Assembly (NCBI GenBank): GCA_026636295.1
Contig: CP089464.1
Location: 124,001 to 188,000 of the forward strand
Origin: Medakamo hakoo
Taxonomy: Eukaryota > Chlorophyta > Trebouxiophyceae > Coccomyxaceae
Direction of reading: 5' to 3'
Length of the DNA: 64,000 nucleotides
In this document: piece by piece, positions 39,067 to 51,114 of the stretch
Position numbering within the stretch: the stretch's first letter is position 1
How the letters are laid out: every line of letters begins with the position of its first letter
Program-made: the position numbers and the translations under genes
Notes under the pieces: generated by a model
Told to the model about the DNA's origin: nothing
The model's database searches: none
The model's input: the letters and a program-made list of their open reading frames with translations, nothing else

Positions 39067-39656
39067 GGTCGGAGGTGGTGGGTGCGGTGGAGGCGCGCCC
39101 CACGACGGCGGCGGGCCTGGCGGCTGTGTTTTGATGGGGACAGGGGTCGCGAGGTTTGAGGGAGCGCGCGTGCGCGCGCCGCGCGGGTCTTTCACGCACG
39201 CACGCACGCACGAGTCGCTTCCAGTTCGCGACTAGATCACCAGCGTCCCCACGCCCCTGCCAACACCTACGTGCGGAGGGCCGGGCCCGTAGGGCGGCGG
39301 CGGGCCGGCCATTGCTGTGGATGGGCGCAGACTTGCTCGATTGACTGCAGCGAGTCGCAAGCCGTGGCCGCCAGGGATGGAACCTGATGGCGCAGGCTGG
39401 CGTGCGCGCTCAGTCGAGGCCGTCCACACTCGGGAGCAGCCTGGAATCGACGGGCGACCGAGCTTTTGTCGCGTTCACGCGGGGACGCGAGACAAAGGGG
39501 AGTGGAGTGCCATGGGTGTGAGCGCGCTCGCCTCAACCCGCCATCCCATACGCGCCCCACAAGAGAGAACGCCCGGCCCCCTCCCCCGGTGAGGCGAAGG
39601 AAACACACAAACATGCCCAGACAGAATCACACTGAACACACACCCCCGCCCCACCC
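39067..39656. other. Intergenic, no gene seen
   Basis: This 590-bp gap lies upstream of SEC16 and downstream of the RNase H2B stop, both minus strand. It contains a CGCA tandem repeat at about 39194-39212, likely in the SEC16 leader. Remaining sequence shows no start-stop frame with protein-like composition. Confidence 0.4.
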
Positions 39657-40954
39657 TCACGCCGCCTTTTTCACAAAGAAGGCGGACAGGCTCTTCATGC
39701 CCGCCGCCTCCTTTTTCGCGGCCGCCGCTTTCGCGTCCGCGCGCGCCTCCGCCGCCTTCTTGCGAGCCTTGTCCTGCGCCAGGCTCTTCAGCCGTTTCGC
39801 CCGGTCCTCCGCCGACTCCCACTCTCCTTCGGCCCGGCGGCGGTCGCCACCTCCGGCCACGGCGGACGCGCGCGCGGCCGCGACGGCAGCCGTGCGTGCG
39901 GCCGCGGCTTCAGCCTCCGTCGGCACGCCCAGGGCGGACGCCCGGGCCGGGGGCAGCCACTCGGCGAGTAGCGCCGCACCCGCGGCCGCGGCACCTTCGT
40001 CGTCCAGGGCCGCCGCAGCGCCCGTCCCGCCTCCCGCCGCGCGCAGCGCCGCGCCCGTGGCCGCCGCTTTCAGGCGCAGCCAGGCCGCCGCGCGGGCGTC
40101 GTCCAGGCGGACAAACGTGTCCGGGCCGACGGTGCGGACTTCGCAGATGGAGGCCAGCGCTGACGCGGCGCTGACGAGCAGGCGGGCGTGCGCGGCGGTG
40201 GCCGGCGTGGGCGGGGTCAGGTCGGCGTCGTCTTCGGCGACCGCAAAAACCTCCGGCTCACTCCCGACCGCCGCCAGGGCCGTCAGCAGCGCCCGCACCG
40301 CGTCCGGACCCGCCGCATCCCCACCGCCCAACAGCGCCTGTTCCGCGTTACGGAACTGGCCCGGACCCGCGTCGGAACCGACGGGCCCGCGGGAGGCCGT
40401 GAGGAGGGGCAGGGCGAGGAGGAGCGGGTCGACGGGCGTGACGAGCGCGGCGCCGCCGTCTGTGTTTTTTGAGCGCGTTTCGTGTGTGAGTGCGCAAATT
40501 GAAAGAGGCGTACGGCCTCCCGAAAGCGCACACACCTCCGCCGCCCATCGGACAGGGCGTGGGGAGGGGCGGCCGCACATTGCGTCCCCCCATTCCCTCC
40601 CATCTTGCAATGTTCTGCGACCAAAAAAAAAAAAAACTCACCCGACACCACGGCCTCGCCCGCAAACCAGGCCGCCGTCGGCGGGCGGAACAGAGACGCT
40701 TCGTAGATGCGGTTGTCAATGAGCAGCCATTGACAGGGAGTGCTGGTACGCGGGTGAGGCAGGGTGAAGGGCGTGGCGGTGAAGGTTGGGGAGGTCGCGG
40801 TGGCGGCGTCGGCCGACGGGCCTGTGTTGAGGGAGTTTTTTTTTTTTGATGCGAGAGACAGAGGAGTGAGAGATGGCGACGCATTCGCGGCCACGGGTGT
40901 GGGCTGGGCAGACGCTCCTGCACCTGACGCACCGGGCGCGATGACGACGCGCAT
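39657..40954 (-). CDS. RNASEH2B: Ribonuclease H2 subunit B
   Basis: Three exons (40954-40933, 40821-40642, 40459-39657), both junctions phase 1, give 334 residues. The triple-barrel part has CQWLLIDNRIYEASLFRPP with AAWFAGEAVVSGDGGAALVTPVDPLLLALPLL, the diagnostic order of RNASEH2B. The helical part includes ASALASICEVRTVGPDTFVRLDDARAAAWLRLK. The C-terminus MKSLSAFFVKKAA is a PCNA-interacting PIP-box, as in the animal protein. RNase H2 removes ribonucleotides from nuclear DNA; subunit B is a scaffold that tethers the complex to PCNA. The first coding exon is just 22 nt, supported by phase and by the conserved second exon. Confidence 0.9.
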
Positions 40955-41246
40955 CGTCACGCGGGTGGGCGGGGCGCGTTTTGTTTTTGCACCGCGTGCC
41001 GGCTGTTGTTTCGGTTTTCAAGTGCGCAGACCAAAGCTCTCAACCCGACCTCCGCCTTTCCTACACACAAAGGGCGTCCGCACTCGTCGGGCGGCCGCCC
41101 GACTCCCACACCACTCCCCACACCAGCCGCGTCGTGCATGCACGCACCCAGCCCCCTCTCAATGTGGTTTTTAGTAGGACGAGCCCCCCACCCACCCCCT
41201 CCTCTCCTGTTTTGTTCTCCCCACCCCACCACACCCGCCCCACCCC

Positions 41247-43476
41247 TCACTTGAACCGGCCAATGGCGTCGGCCAGCGCCCGGTTGGGCGTCAGGCCCGG
41301 GTGCGACAGCGGCCGCCCGGTCACGGGCGACACGGTGTGCCCCGTGCTCAGCCAGTGCATGATGGCCGCCCGCTCGTACGTGACGCCGTCCGCCGCGGTG
41401 ACCGGGTCCCGCATGACGACTTGGGCGATGGGGCACACAAACTCGATCGGCACGCGCGGCGAGGCAAACGCGGACCCGCCCGGTGGCAGACTGAAGCCGG
41501 CGGGGGCGTGCAGGGGCGACGCCTGGCGTTCCTCCGCCGCCTCGGCCCGGCCGCCGCGGCCGCCGCCGCCGCCGGCTATGGCCGGCTCGCGCGCCCTCAC
41601 AGCCTGCTCGCCAAACACCAGCACCGCCAGCTGGCGCTTCAGCGCGGCGACCTGGTCTTCCTGGCGCTTCATGCGCTCGCGCGCCTCCTTGGCGGCCTTG
41701 GCGTCGGCCTTGGTCCCGCCGCGCACCCAGCCCTGGGCCCTGTCCAGTTCGAGCTCCAGGGCGGCGAGGCGGCGCTGGACGGCCAGTTTTTCGCGGTAGG
41801 TGTGCGCGCCCAGGTCGCCCGCTTCCTCCGCACCGCCCGCACCGGCTTTGGGCGCTTCGTAATCGTCGTCGTCGAACGGCTCCAGGTCCAGCTTGATGTC
41901 CGACGCCGGGACAGCGCCCGGGGCCGGCGCAGCTCCGGCCGCGCCCGCGGGCGCTTTCTGGCCCTTGAGCGCGGCGCCGGCCGCGCCGGCCGCGCCGGCG
42001 ACGGCGCGGAAGAGGCCCTGGGCCTTGGCCAGCACCGCGGCCTCAAACTCTTCGCGCGAGCCGGGCTGCGGGGCGGGCCGGGCGGGCGTGGGCGCGGGCG
42101 CGGCCGGTGCCGCCGCCGCCGCCGTGGGCGCGGGCACTTCCATCTCCGCCGGGTCGCGCCCCAAATTGGCCGCCCACCAGCCCGCGTTGGCCGACGGCTC
42201 GGACATGAGGGTGGAGGGTGCGCCGCCGGGCGCGGGCACGGACGGCGCGCGGCCGAGGGGCGCGACGGCCGGGATGGGCGCGGCCGCGCCCGCGCCGCCG
42301 AGCGCAGCATTCCAGAAGGCGGCGTTGGCGGCTGCTTCGGTCGGGGCGACGGCAGGGGCGGCGGCCGCGGCCGGCGCGGCCGCGGGCACGGCCACGGCCG
42401 CAGGCGTGCCGCCCTGGAACAGGGTCGGGTACGCGCCACCGCCCGTGGAGGCGGGCGCGGGCGCGCCCGGGCCGGCGAGCGCGGCCAGCGCGTCAGCCAA
42501 GGCGCTGAACCCGTGCTCGCGCGCGTCGTCGGCGGGGGTGTTGCCCGCGCCGTCCAGCACTTTGGGTGGCGCGCCCGCGTCCAGCAAGACACGGCACGCT
42601 TGGGCGTGCCCGCCCTCGGCCGCCTCGTGCAGGGGCGTCTCTCCGTCCGTGCGCGCCCGCCGCACGTCCGCGCCGGCCTTGGCAAGGAGGGCAATGACGT
42701 CCGCGTGGCCCTTGTGCGCGGCCATGTGCACGGGCGTCGACCCGTCTTTCGCGGCCGCGTTGACATTTGCGCCCGCGCGGATCAGCGCCTCCGCGACGGC
42801 GGCGTGCCCCTGGACGCACGCCTTGTGCAGCGGGGTCATGCCGTGGACGTCCGCCGTGTCGGCGGGGACGCGGCAGGCGATGAGGCGGGACACGACTTCC
42901 TTGTGGCCGCGCAGGGCGCCCAAATGGATGGGGGAGCGCCCGGCCGCGTCGGCCGCGCGCGGGTCGGCGCCCTTGGCCAGCAGTTCTTCCAGCGTGTTGA
43001 GGGCGCCGCCGTACGCGGCGTAGTGGGTGGGCGTCCAGCCGTCCTGATTCGTGAGGTGGGGTGGTGTGGGGGTGTGAGGGATGCGAGAGAGCCGGGCGGA
43101 TGGAGGAGGGTGGGTGGCGTGATGGGAGGGGTAAGGCTGGCTAGGCGGGCGGCGGACGAGCGCGCGAGAAGGTGGCGCGCGCCACCAGGCGCCGCCCAAG
43201 GCGACTGAGGACCGCAGCCTTTCAGCGCGCAGCCTTCAGCCCTGAAAGCAGGGCATGCCAAGGCTTGAGCGCGTGGGCAGCAGAACCCAGATCACTCTCC
43301 TGCCTGCCCGCCGCCCGCGCGCAAACGGAGCCCATTGCCCCCCCAAAACTCACCCCGTCCACCGCGTCAACAGACTCGCCGTCGGCCAGCAGGGCGACCA
43401 GCTTTTCCACGTTGTCCGAGGCGGCGGCCTCATGGATGGGCGCGGCCTTGGCTAGGCCGGACGGGATGTTGCCCAT
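41247..43476 (-). CDS. Ankyrin-repeat U-box E3 ubiquitin ligase
   Basis: Two exons (43476-43354, 43043-41247) give 639 residues. Seven or so ankyrin repeats start at PIHEAAASDNVEKLVALLADG and continue through DGWTPTHYAAYGG, GMTPLHKACVQGHAAVAEAL, STPVHMAAHKGHADVIALL and GETPLHEAAEGGHAQ. A long Ala/Pro-rich linker and a charged coiled region (LAVQRRLAALELELDRAQ) follow. The last 75 residues are a U-box: PIEFVCPIAQVVMRDPVTAADG, YERAAIMHWL and TGRPLSHPGLTPN. U-box proteins recruit ubiquitin-loaded E2 enzymes; the ankyrin part presumably binds substrate. Start MGNIPSG has a glycine at position 2, so N-myristoylation is possible. Confidence 0.9.
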
Positions 43477-43982
43477 GTGTTGCCTGGAGTGTGTGTGGGT
43501 GGCTGGGCGTGGCGTGCGTTTTTTTGGCGAGGGAGCGCATGCGGCCCGCGAGGTTGAGACAGCGAACGCGCGACTCGCGCCAGTCGCAAAAGGACGAGGT
43601 GACGCGGCGCGGGCTCGTCTTCCCACGCCCACAGCAGCGTTATGGACAGCCCGCACCACCTGATGGGGTTGACGCAACGCGGGCAATTTCACGCACCAGC
43701 AGGAAAGGAGGGGGCGGGGCGACAGAGGCGAGGGGTGTGATGGTGGGAGTGTTGCGAGAGCCGCGTCGGGCCACTGGCCAACCCCGCCCGTGCCCCTCCC
43801 CCACAACCCTCTCCGTCCCCGCGCCTGTCGTGAACAAGCCATAATCTACCGCCACACAGCCTAACAAAACACACACTTTCTCTTCGCACTCAGTGCACGC
43901 CCCCACCCACCCGCACGCCTGGACTGTGGCGCGCAGGCGCCCCAGTCGAGCGTCAACAATGTGGAGGGAAAGAAAAAGAGTC
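43477..43982. other. Intergenic, no gene seen
   Basis: This 506-bp region is upstream of the ankyrin/U-box gene and downstream of the receptor-like kinase stop, both minus strand. I checked a stretch near 43640-43690 for tRNA-like pairing and found none. No further feature. Confidence 0.4.
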
Positions 43983-46900
43983 CTACGCGGGCGCGCCACC
44001 CTCGCCCCCGCGCTCCGCCCTCAGCCGCGCCACCTCCTCCTCATAGCTCGCCGGGCTCGCAGCAATGGCGTCGTGCGCTTCCTTGGCCGTCGGCCGTGCC
44101 GCTGGGTCCGTGCTCAGGCAGGCGGTGATCAGCGCCGCGACCGCGGCGGGCGCTTCGGCCGGCACGGCCACGGGCCGCATGCCGCCGCGCGCGGGCCGGC
44201 CCAGCGTGCAGATCTCCCACAGCAGCACGCCGAAGGAGTACATGTCACTGCGCGCGTCGCACCGCTCATTCAGCAGGACTTCGGGCGCGGCCCAGGCGTA
44301 CGTCCCGCCCGCCGCCGCCGCCGTGGTCTGGGAGTCCAGCACTTTGGCGAGGCCGACGTCCCCGATCTTGGCGCGCAGCGGTCCGCCGCCGCCGCCGCCC
44401 CCGCCGCCCGTCAGCAGGATGTTGGACGACTTGAGGTCGCCGTGCCGGACGCGGGCCGAGTGCAGGAAGTGCAGGCCGCGGGCGACGTCCAAGGCCAGGC
44501 CCCGGCCATCCGCCCACCACTGGACGGACGTGGCGGCGGTGGACGGCCCGGCCGCCTTCTTCCCGCCGCCGCCGGCCGCGGCGGCCGCGGCGGCCGCGGC
44601 GGACTCGCCGATGGCAGCGTACAGGTCGCCGCCCGCCATGTACTCCAGGACGAGCAGAGGGCACGGTCCCGTCAGGCAGGCGCCATAAAATTGGACGATG
44701 GACGCGTCGCGCGAGACCCGGCGCAGGAGGCGGGCCTCCGCCGCGAGCGCGGCGCGGTCGTGCGGCGTGCCGCGCTGCAGCAGCTTTATCGCGACGTCGC
44801 CCATGCCGCCGCGGGAGCCGCGGAAGACGGCGCCCGCGCCGCCCGACCCCAGGAGCCAATCGCTGCCGTCGGGCCGGGTGGCGATGGTCAAATCCGCCGG
44901 GTCCACCTCCCACTCCGCGTCAGCGGCCGAGGCGGAGGGGGGCTGGGCCCGCGCGCGGGCGGCGGCGTGCGCCTGCCCGCCACCGCCGCCGCCGCCGCCC
45001 TCCGCGTCTTCCGTGGCCGGCGCCCGCCGCAGCGTCGGCGGCGGCGCCGCCGTCGCCCCTCCCCCCGACCCCAGCATGGACGCAAACAGGCCGCCGCGCA
45101 CGGACCGCGGCCCCGCGGACGACGACTCGCCCGCCGAGGTGTGGTGGAGGTGGGAGGGCGGCGCGCCGGGGGGGCCGGCCGCGGGCGGCACGCCGTCCGA
45201 GTCCTGCTTGGCCGACCGTGCGGCCACCGCCCGGCGCCGGGACCGGATGGCGAGGGCGGACACCAGGGCGAGGAGGGCGGTGCCGGCCAGGGCCGCCAGG
45301 ACAGCTGCCGCGACGACGCCCCGCCGCCGGGCGGGCGAGCCGCCGGCGACCCTGTCACTGCCTGCCACCAGGGCGGCGAGCGCAAAGCGGGGCGTCCGCG
45401 TGACGACGTCGTCCACGGCCTCCGCGCCGTCCTGCAGAGATGCGGCGGCGGCGGCCAGGCCCTGCAGCCGCAGGCCTTGGACCAGCATGGGCGCGGCGCC
45501 CGCGGCGGGGATGGCGGCGGCGTCAGGCACAGTCAACACTGTCTGCAGCGCGTTGCGCACGCCGTCGGCCGAGGAGGCGGAGAGCAGGAAGAGCGTGGCG
45601 TTGACGGTGTCGGGGGTGGTGGTGGACGTGGCGGCGTCGTCCGCCGCCAGGGCCCGGCGTGCGGCCAGGCGCCGCCCACTCCCTCCTCCGGGCCGGGCGC
45701 TCACGCTGTCCAGGCTCGCCTCGACGAGGCCCGTGCGATTGGTCAGCAGCGCGTCCACGACCTGGTTGGTGGGAGGGTTTGGGGGGTGGTGGGGGTGGTG
45801 GGGAGGGTGGGGAGGGTGAGGGTGACGGCGGGGAGCGTCATGTGCGGCTGGGGCGAAGCGCGCGCAGCACGGGGAGGGCGTGTGTGGTTAAGAGGAAACG
45901 ACGACCCCCCCACATAAAAAAAGAGACGCACTTCCAGCAACGCCGTCTGCCTCACTTCGTCAAAAGGCAGCAAGCGGGCGCGGGGTGAGGTGGCGTTGAC
46001 GTCTCCGACCAGGGCCAGCTCGACCGTCACGCCCAGGAGCGTCTGGCGGGGCAGGCGCAGCAAGACGGCCGCGGCCGGCGCCAAGAAAGTCGTGCGGAGG
46101 GTGGGCAGCACGCGCACCGCCCAGGCCGGCTGCTGCTCGCCACCGCCGCCCCCACCCCGCACCCCGCCCTCCCTCAACGCCGCTTCCAGCCGGTCTTCCA
46201 ACAGCCGCATGAAGCCGTAATCGATGTTGGTCGGGCTGGTGAGGTGGACGGACGAGTTGGCGGCCAGGGCCAGGCGCACCGTGACGTCCCGCGCGGCCAG
46301 GGCCGGGAGCAGGGCCGCGTCCGCGCCGGCGCCGCCCGTCGGCACGGCACCACCACCACCACCCTGCACGGGCACGCCCGCCGCCGGCCGCACAGCCAGC
46401 ACCACCGCCGTGATGTTGGAGTCGGCCGCGAAAGTCGCGGGCAGCACGGCTTCCACCGCGCGCGCGAAGCCGGCCGCGTCGGTCGTGCCGGGGCCGACGA
46501 CGCGGAGGACGACGTCCGCCATGTCCAGTGTGGTGTCGGGCGGGTTGAACAGGGTGGACGTCTGGGTTTCGAGCAGTTCTGTGTCGGGTGTCGTGGGGTG
46601 AGGCGGGATGGGTGGTGGGCGGAGATCGTGAGGTTGGGGAGTCAAGGCCCTTTTCGGTCGGGACCGAAAAAATGCATGCCGCCACTCGGGCCACGCCGCG
46701 GCCGTGGCCGCCCCCGGAAATACGAAATTTCCGGGTGCACGGAGCCGGAAAGGTGCGCGCACCTCGAAGTGGGAACTTGGCGCCCTCAGGGTATCCAAGA
46801 ATTGACGTGCGGGGCAGGTTTGATCTGTCCAGCGGCACGGGCGACGGCAAGTTGGGGATGGTGTCAGCGGTCGCGCCCAAGTTTGCGACGGTGAAGGCGC

Positions 46901-46985
46901 CGGCCGCTGCTGCAGCCGCTTGGAGCAGCAGCAACGCCGCCAGCAGTGCGGCGCCGGCCCGGCCGGGCAGCCGGGCGGCCCGCAT
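43983..46985 (-). CDS. Receptor-like protein kinase with novel ectodomain
   Basis: Three exons (46985-46763, 46578-45932, 45761-43983) give 882 residues. A signal peptide (ALLAALLLLQAAAAAAGA) is followed by about 390 extracellular residues with sequons (NIT, NSS, NAT, NRT) but no leucine-rich repeats, lectin or other ectodomain I recognise. One membrane segment (VVAAAVLAALAGTALLALVSALAI) is followed by a stop-transfer RSRRR. The kinase domain has GSGGAGAVFRG, VAIKLL, the catalytic loop RHGDLKSSNILL, DVG in place of DFG (KIGDVGLAKVL), and GTYAWAAPEVLL, placing it with tyrosine-kinase-like/RAF-type plant kinases. Key lysine and both aspartates are kept, so it is likely active. Ligand unknown. 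Confidence 0.85.
46651..46735. repeat. Cluster of inverted repeats inside a kinase-gene intron
   Basis: Within the first intron of the receptor-like kinase gene, TTTTCGGTC (46651) pairs with GACCGAAAA (to 46670). CCCGGAAAT (46713) pairs with ATTTCCGGG (to 46735). A GGCCACG/CGTGGCC pair lies between them. The intron lacks the G-run/C-run look of its neighbours. Confidence 0.7.
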
Positions 46986-47203
46986 CGTCCGCGTGGTGGA
47001 GGGGCGGGCGGGAATGCGGGCGCTCTCAATTCTTCTCGCGCTGAAGAGAAAGTTCTTGCGTCTGCTCGACGGCCCCTCACAGCCCCCCGCTGCCTCCATT
47101 CCGCGTTATTTCTCGCTGGTTTATTGCGAGAGGGCCTGCCGCGGCCCGCGCCTGCGGGCCACACCCCACCCTTCGCACGCAACAGTGGACAGTGCGAAAC
47201 GCC

Positions 47204-50200
47204 ATGAGTGGCGGCAGCCCTCCCGCCGGCGGTGGCGGCGACGGAATGTTGCCCGCGGCGGCGGCGGCGCCGTCGACGGCGACGGCCGTCACACCATCCC
47301 ACCCTCCGCCGACGACGGCCGCCACGCCATCCCAGCCTCCGCCCCTGGCCCGCCCATCCTTGACCGCCACCCTGTCCCGCGTGACCCGCGCGTCCATGGA
47401 CACGGCCGCCCTGCGCACGCGCACGCTCGCCCGCGCGTCCCTGCGCGCCATCGGCCTGGAGCGCCTGGCCGGTGGCGGCGGGGGCGGAGAGCACGGCTTG
47501 GGCACCGCCGACCGCCGGGTCTTGCGGGTCCAACTGGATGAGTGGAAGGAAGACGCGGCGTTGCGGGCGTCCGCCGGCCACGACCTCCACCACCACCACG
47601 GTGGCGGCGGCGGCGGCGACGGTGGTGGTGAAGGCAAAGCCGGCGGCGGCGGGTCCGGCCGCGCCAACGGCCCCGGCCCAGGCGCCGCGCCTGCCCACTC
47701 TCCACCGGGGCCGTCGCGGTCCCGGCGCATCCGGTCCACGCTGGCCCTGGCCTACGGCGCCATTGGCGTCGTGTTTGGCGACGTCCTCACCAGCCCCCTA
47801 TACACGCTGTCGTCCGTCTTTGTGAAAAAGCCGCCGACGGAGGAAGAAGTTCAGGGCGCGCTGTCCATCATTTTCTACACGCTGACGCTCATCCTGGTGC
47901 TGAAGTACACGCTCATCGTGCTGCGGGCCGACGACGGCGGCCAGGGCGGCACGTTTGCGCTGTACGCGCTGCTGCGGCGCCAGGGCGCGGCCGCGGGCCG
48001 CGACCGCGAGACGCAGGGCCTGACCGCGAGCATTTACCGCCGCGGGCCGGAGGCGCGCGCCAGCCCGCTGCTGTCCCGGGCGTCCACGCTGGGCCGGGCC
48101 AGCCTGCGGCGGCGGCGGCCGACGCTGGACCGGTCGTCCGCGCCGCCGGGAGGCGGGCGTGGCGGTGGCGGCGGCGGCAGCGGCGGCGGCGCGCCACCAC
48201 CGCCGCCGTTCCAGGCGGCGGCGGGCACGGCGGCGCCCGCGCAGCCGCCACGCCGGATGCGCACGCTAGGCGCGGCGGCGGCGGCGGCGCGACCCACGCC
48301 GTCCGACGCGGAAGCGGGCTTGGCGGGTCTGGGCGCCGCGGCGCCGTCCATCCAAAAGCAGGCGGCGGCCGCGTCCGCGCGCGCCGACTGGCGCCAGCGT
48401 TTCATCGAGCGGCCGACCGTCCAGACCGTCCTGCGCGTCATGGTCGCCGTCGGCGTGGGCGCCATCCTGGGCGACGGCGTCATCACGCCGTCCGTGTCCG
48501 TGCTGTCGGCGTGCGAGGGCCTGGCGACCGCGTTCCCGGCCCTGCCCAAGGACGGCGGCGTCGTGCTCGCCACCACCATCACGATCCTGGCCGTCCTGTT
48601 TTTCGCCCAACAGTTTGGGACGGGCGCCGTCTCACACGCCTTCTCGCCCGTCGGCCTGGCCTGGATCGTGACGCTGCTCGGCCTGGGCGGGTACAACCTG
48701 GCCAAGCACGCGTCGGCCGCCCTGTTTGCGTCGCTGTCGCCGCACCACATCGTCCGCGTCTTTGCGCGGGACGGGCGGGCCGCCTGGGTCTCGCTCGGCT
48801 CCCTCGTCCTGTGCATCACCGGCGCGGAAGCCCTGTACGCCGACCTGGGCCACTTCAACCGGCCGGCCATCCAGGTCTCCACGCTGGCGGCCGTCTACCC
48901 GGCCCTCCTCGTCGCATACCTGGGCCAGGGCGCGCTGCTGATGGCCCGGCCCGAAGTCCATGCGAACGTCTTTTGGTCGTCCGTGCCCAAGCCCGTCTTC
49001 TGGCCTGTCTTCATCACGGCCACGCTCGCGACCGTCGTCGCGTCCCAGGCCCTCATCTCCGCGTCCTTCTCCATCGTCGCCCAGGCCGTGCGCCAGCGCT
49101 TCGTGCCGCGGCTGCGGGTGCTGCACACGTCCCGGTCGCACGAGGGCCAGATCTACATCCCGGCCGTCAACTGGATGCTGATGGTCCTGGCCATCGGCGT
49201 GGTGGCCGGCTTCCGGTCGTCGGAAAAGCTGGGCAACGCGTGCGTTGTTTGTGTTTTCCTTCCTGCGACAATCGCTCTCCCACCCGCTCCCTCGCTCCTC
49301 CCACCCGCTCTCTCTCATGCCCCCGCCGACCCCCTCCCCCTCCCGCACGCTCTTCAGGTACGGCATCACCGTCCTCCTGGACATGCTCCTGACCACCACC
49401 TTCTGCTCCCTGGTCATGCTGTGCGTGTGGAAGCTGCCGCTCATCGTCCCGGTGGCGTTCTTCGCTTTCTTCCTCACCGTCGAAGCCGCGTTCTGGAGCG
49501 CGACGCTGTTGAAGGTGCCGCACGGGTGAGTTGGTTTTTTGTTGTTGTTGCTGTCATTCCTGGGCACGCGCTATGTGTGCGTGCGTGTGTGTGTGTGGAT
49601 GGCGGGAGGCGTACGGATGGCCGCGGGCCGGCGCGGGGAGGAGAGGGGTGGAGGTGGCGGGTACCGCCTCGCGTCCCCATCCCACCAAAGAGCCCACTCA
49701 CGCCCCCCCCCCCCCTCTCCCTCCAGCGGCTGGTATCCAATTATGATGGCGGCCATCTTCGCCTTCATCGAGCTCGTCTGGTTCTGGGGCGCGTCCCGCC
49801 GGGCGGCCGCCCTGAAGTCCATGAGCCCCCAGCTCGGCACGCTCCTGTCCGCGCACGGCGCGCCCGACGACCCGCTGACGTCGCTGACGGTGCGGGGCCC
49901 GCCCATCGCGCTGTTGGCGCCCGCGGGCGCCCGCCGCCTGTCCCGCACCCGCGGCGTGGCGCTCTACCTGACCGACGTGCCGTCCGCGCCGGGCGAGGAC
50001 CGCGCGCCGCCCGTGCTCGCGCACCAGCTCGCCCGCCTGCCCGTCCTGTACGAGGCCAACATTTTCTTGACCGTCCGCGCCGTCCCCGTGCCCGAGGTCC
50101 CGCCGCACGCCCGCTTCCTGGTCGCGTCGGCGGGCGTGCCCGGCTTCTCGCACGTCATCGCCCGGTACGGCTACATGGAGCGCCCCCGCCTGGACGCGGC

Positions 50201-50972
50201 CTTTGCCGACGCGCTGCTGGACCACATCCTCGACCGCCTGTACGCCGAACTGGCGGCGGCCGCCAAGGCGGAGCCGGGCTTGCGGGCGGCCCTGGACCTG
50301 CCGGACGATTTCGCCGAGGTGGCTGCGGCCGCGGCGGGGCCGCCGCCGCCCGGTGCTGCGCCGCCGCCGGCGCCGCCGCTGCCGCCGCCCACCCTGCCCT
50401 CGCCCTTCACAGCCGCGGCGGGCGCGGCGCCCGCGTCAGACGCGCCTGCCGACCTGACGTCCGCCCACTCCCGCGCCCTGCGCGCGTCCCTGTCCCGCGC
50501 CGTCTCGCGCTCGCTCTCCACGCGCGCGAGCGGCGCCGCCGCGCCGCCCGGCGCCCCGCCGTCCGCCGTGCCGGGCTCGTCCCCGCGGTCCGCTGGTGCC
50601 GGCGCCCCCCGGCCCGAGTCGCCGACCTACCTGCCGTCCGTGTCGGAACCCGACGTCCTGAGCGCGTCGCGGATCTCGGTGCCCAGCCCGCTCCCGCCGC
50701 CCGACCCGGCGCGCTTCGCGTCCCTGACCGCCCGCGCCGACACGCTCCTCGCCGAAATCGCGGTCGTCGAGCACGCGCGCTACCAGGCCGCCGTCGTCTT
50801 TGTATGCGGGACGAGCGTGCCGACGACGCCGCCCGGCACGAACCTGGCGAAGAGGGCGCTGCTGTGCGCGCCGTACTCCCTGCTGGTCTCCACGTGCGAG
50901 GAGCCGGCGAGCTCGGCGCTGGGCATCCCGGGGACGGATTTGCTGGGCCTGACCCTGCCGTACGAGCTCTGA
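47204..50972 (+). CDS. KUP/HAK/KT potassium transporter
   Basis: Three exons (47204-49239, 49358-49525, 49737 region starting 49727, to 50972) give 1149 residues. A 170-residue Gly/Pro/His-rich N-terminus precedes the first membrane segment with GVVFGDVLTSPLYTLSSV, the family's GVVYGDIGTSPLY motif. GGTFALYALLRRQG follows, then a long Ala/Arg-rich insertion before MVAVGVGAILGDGVITPSVS. The splice junctions restore GNAYGITVLLDMLLTT and PHGGWYPIMMAA, exactly where related proteins have GNAYG and GGWFP. These carriers import potassium with protons at plasma, vacuolar or plastid membranes. The cytosolic C-terminus is long and disordered in its middle. The gene is divergent from the receptor-like kinase across 218 bp. 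Confidence 0.92.
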
Positions 50973-51114
50973 ACAGTGTGTGTGTGTTTGTTTTTTTGCG
51001 GAGGGTCTCGTGCGGGCGGGGAGGTGGGGAGAGAGCGAGAGAGCGCGCGCGCGAGAGGGTTGGCGTCCGTAGAAGCACTTGTATAACACGGGGATCTCTG
51101 CCTTTCTCAATACA

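Noticed and set aside
39067-39207. N-terminal extension of SEC16 into the CGCA repeat region
   Set aside because: No ATG exists in frame upstream of 39066, and the extension is repeat-derived.
41301-43208. Long plus-strand open frame opposite the ankyrin/U-box gene
   Set aside because: Its composition is arginine/glycine filler typical of antisense reading of GC-rich genes. The minus strand has the ankyrin and U-box motifs.
43640-43700. Possible tRNA-like segment
   Set aside because: No acceptor-stem pairing, no T-loop GGTTCRA box and no anticodon-arm geometry could be found. No convincing tRNA or rRNA appears in the window.
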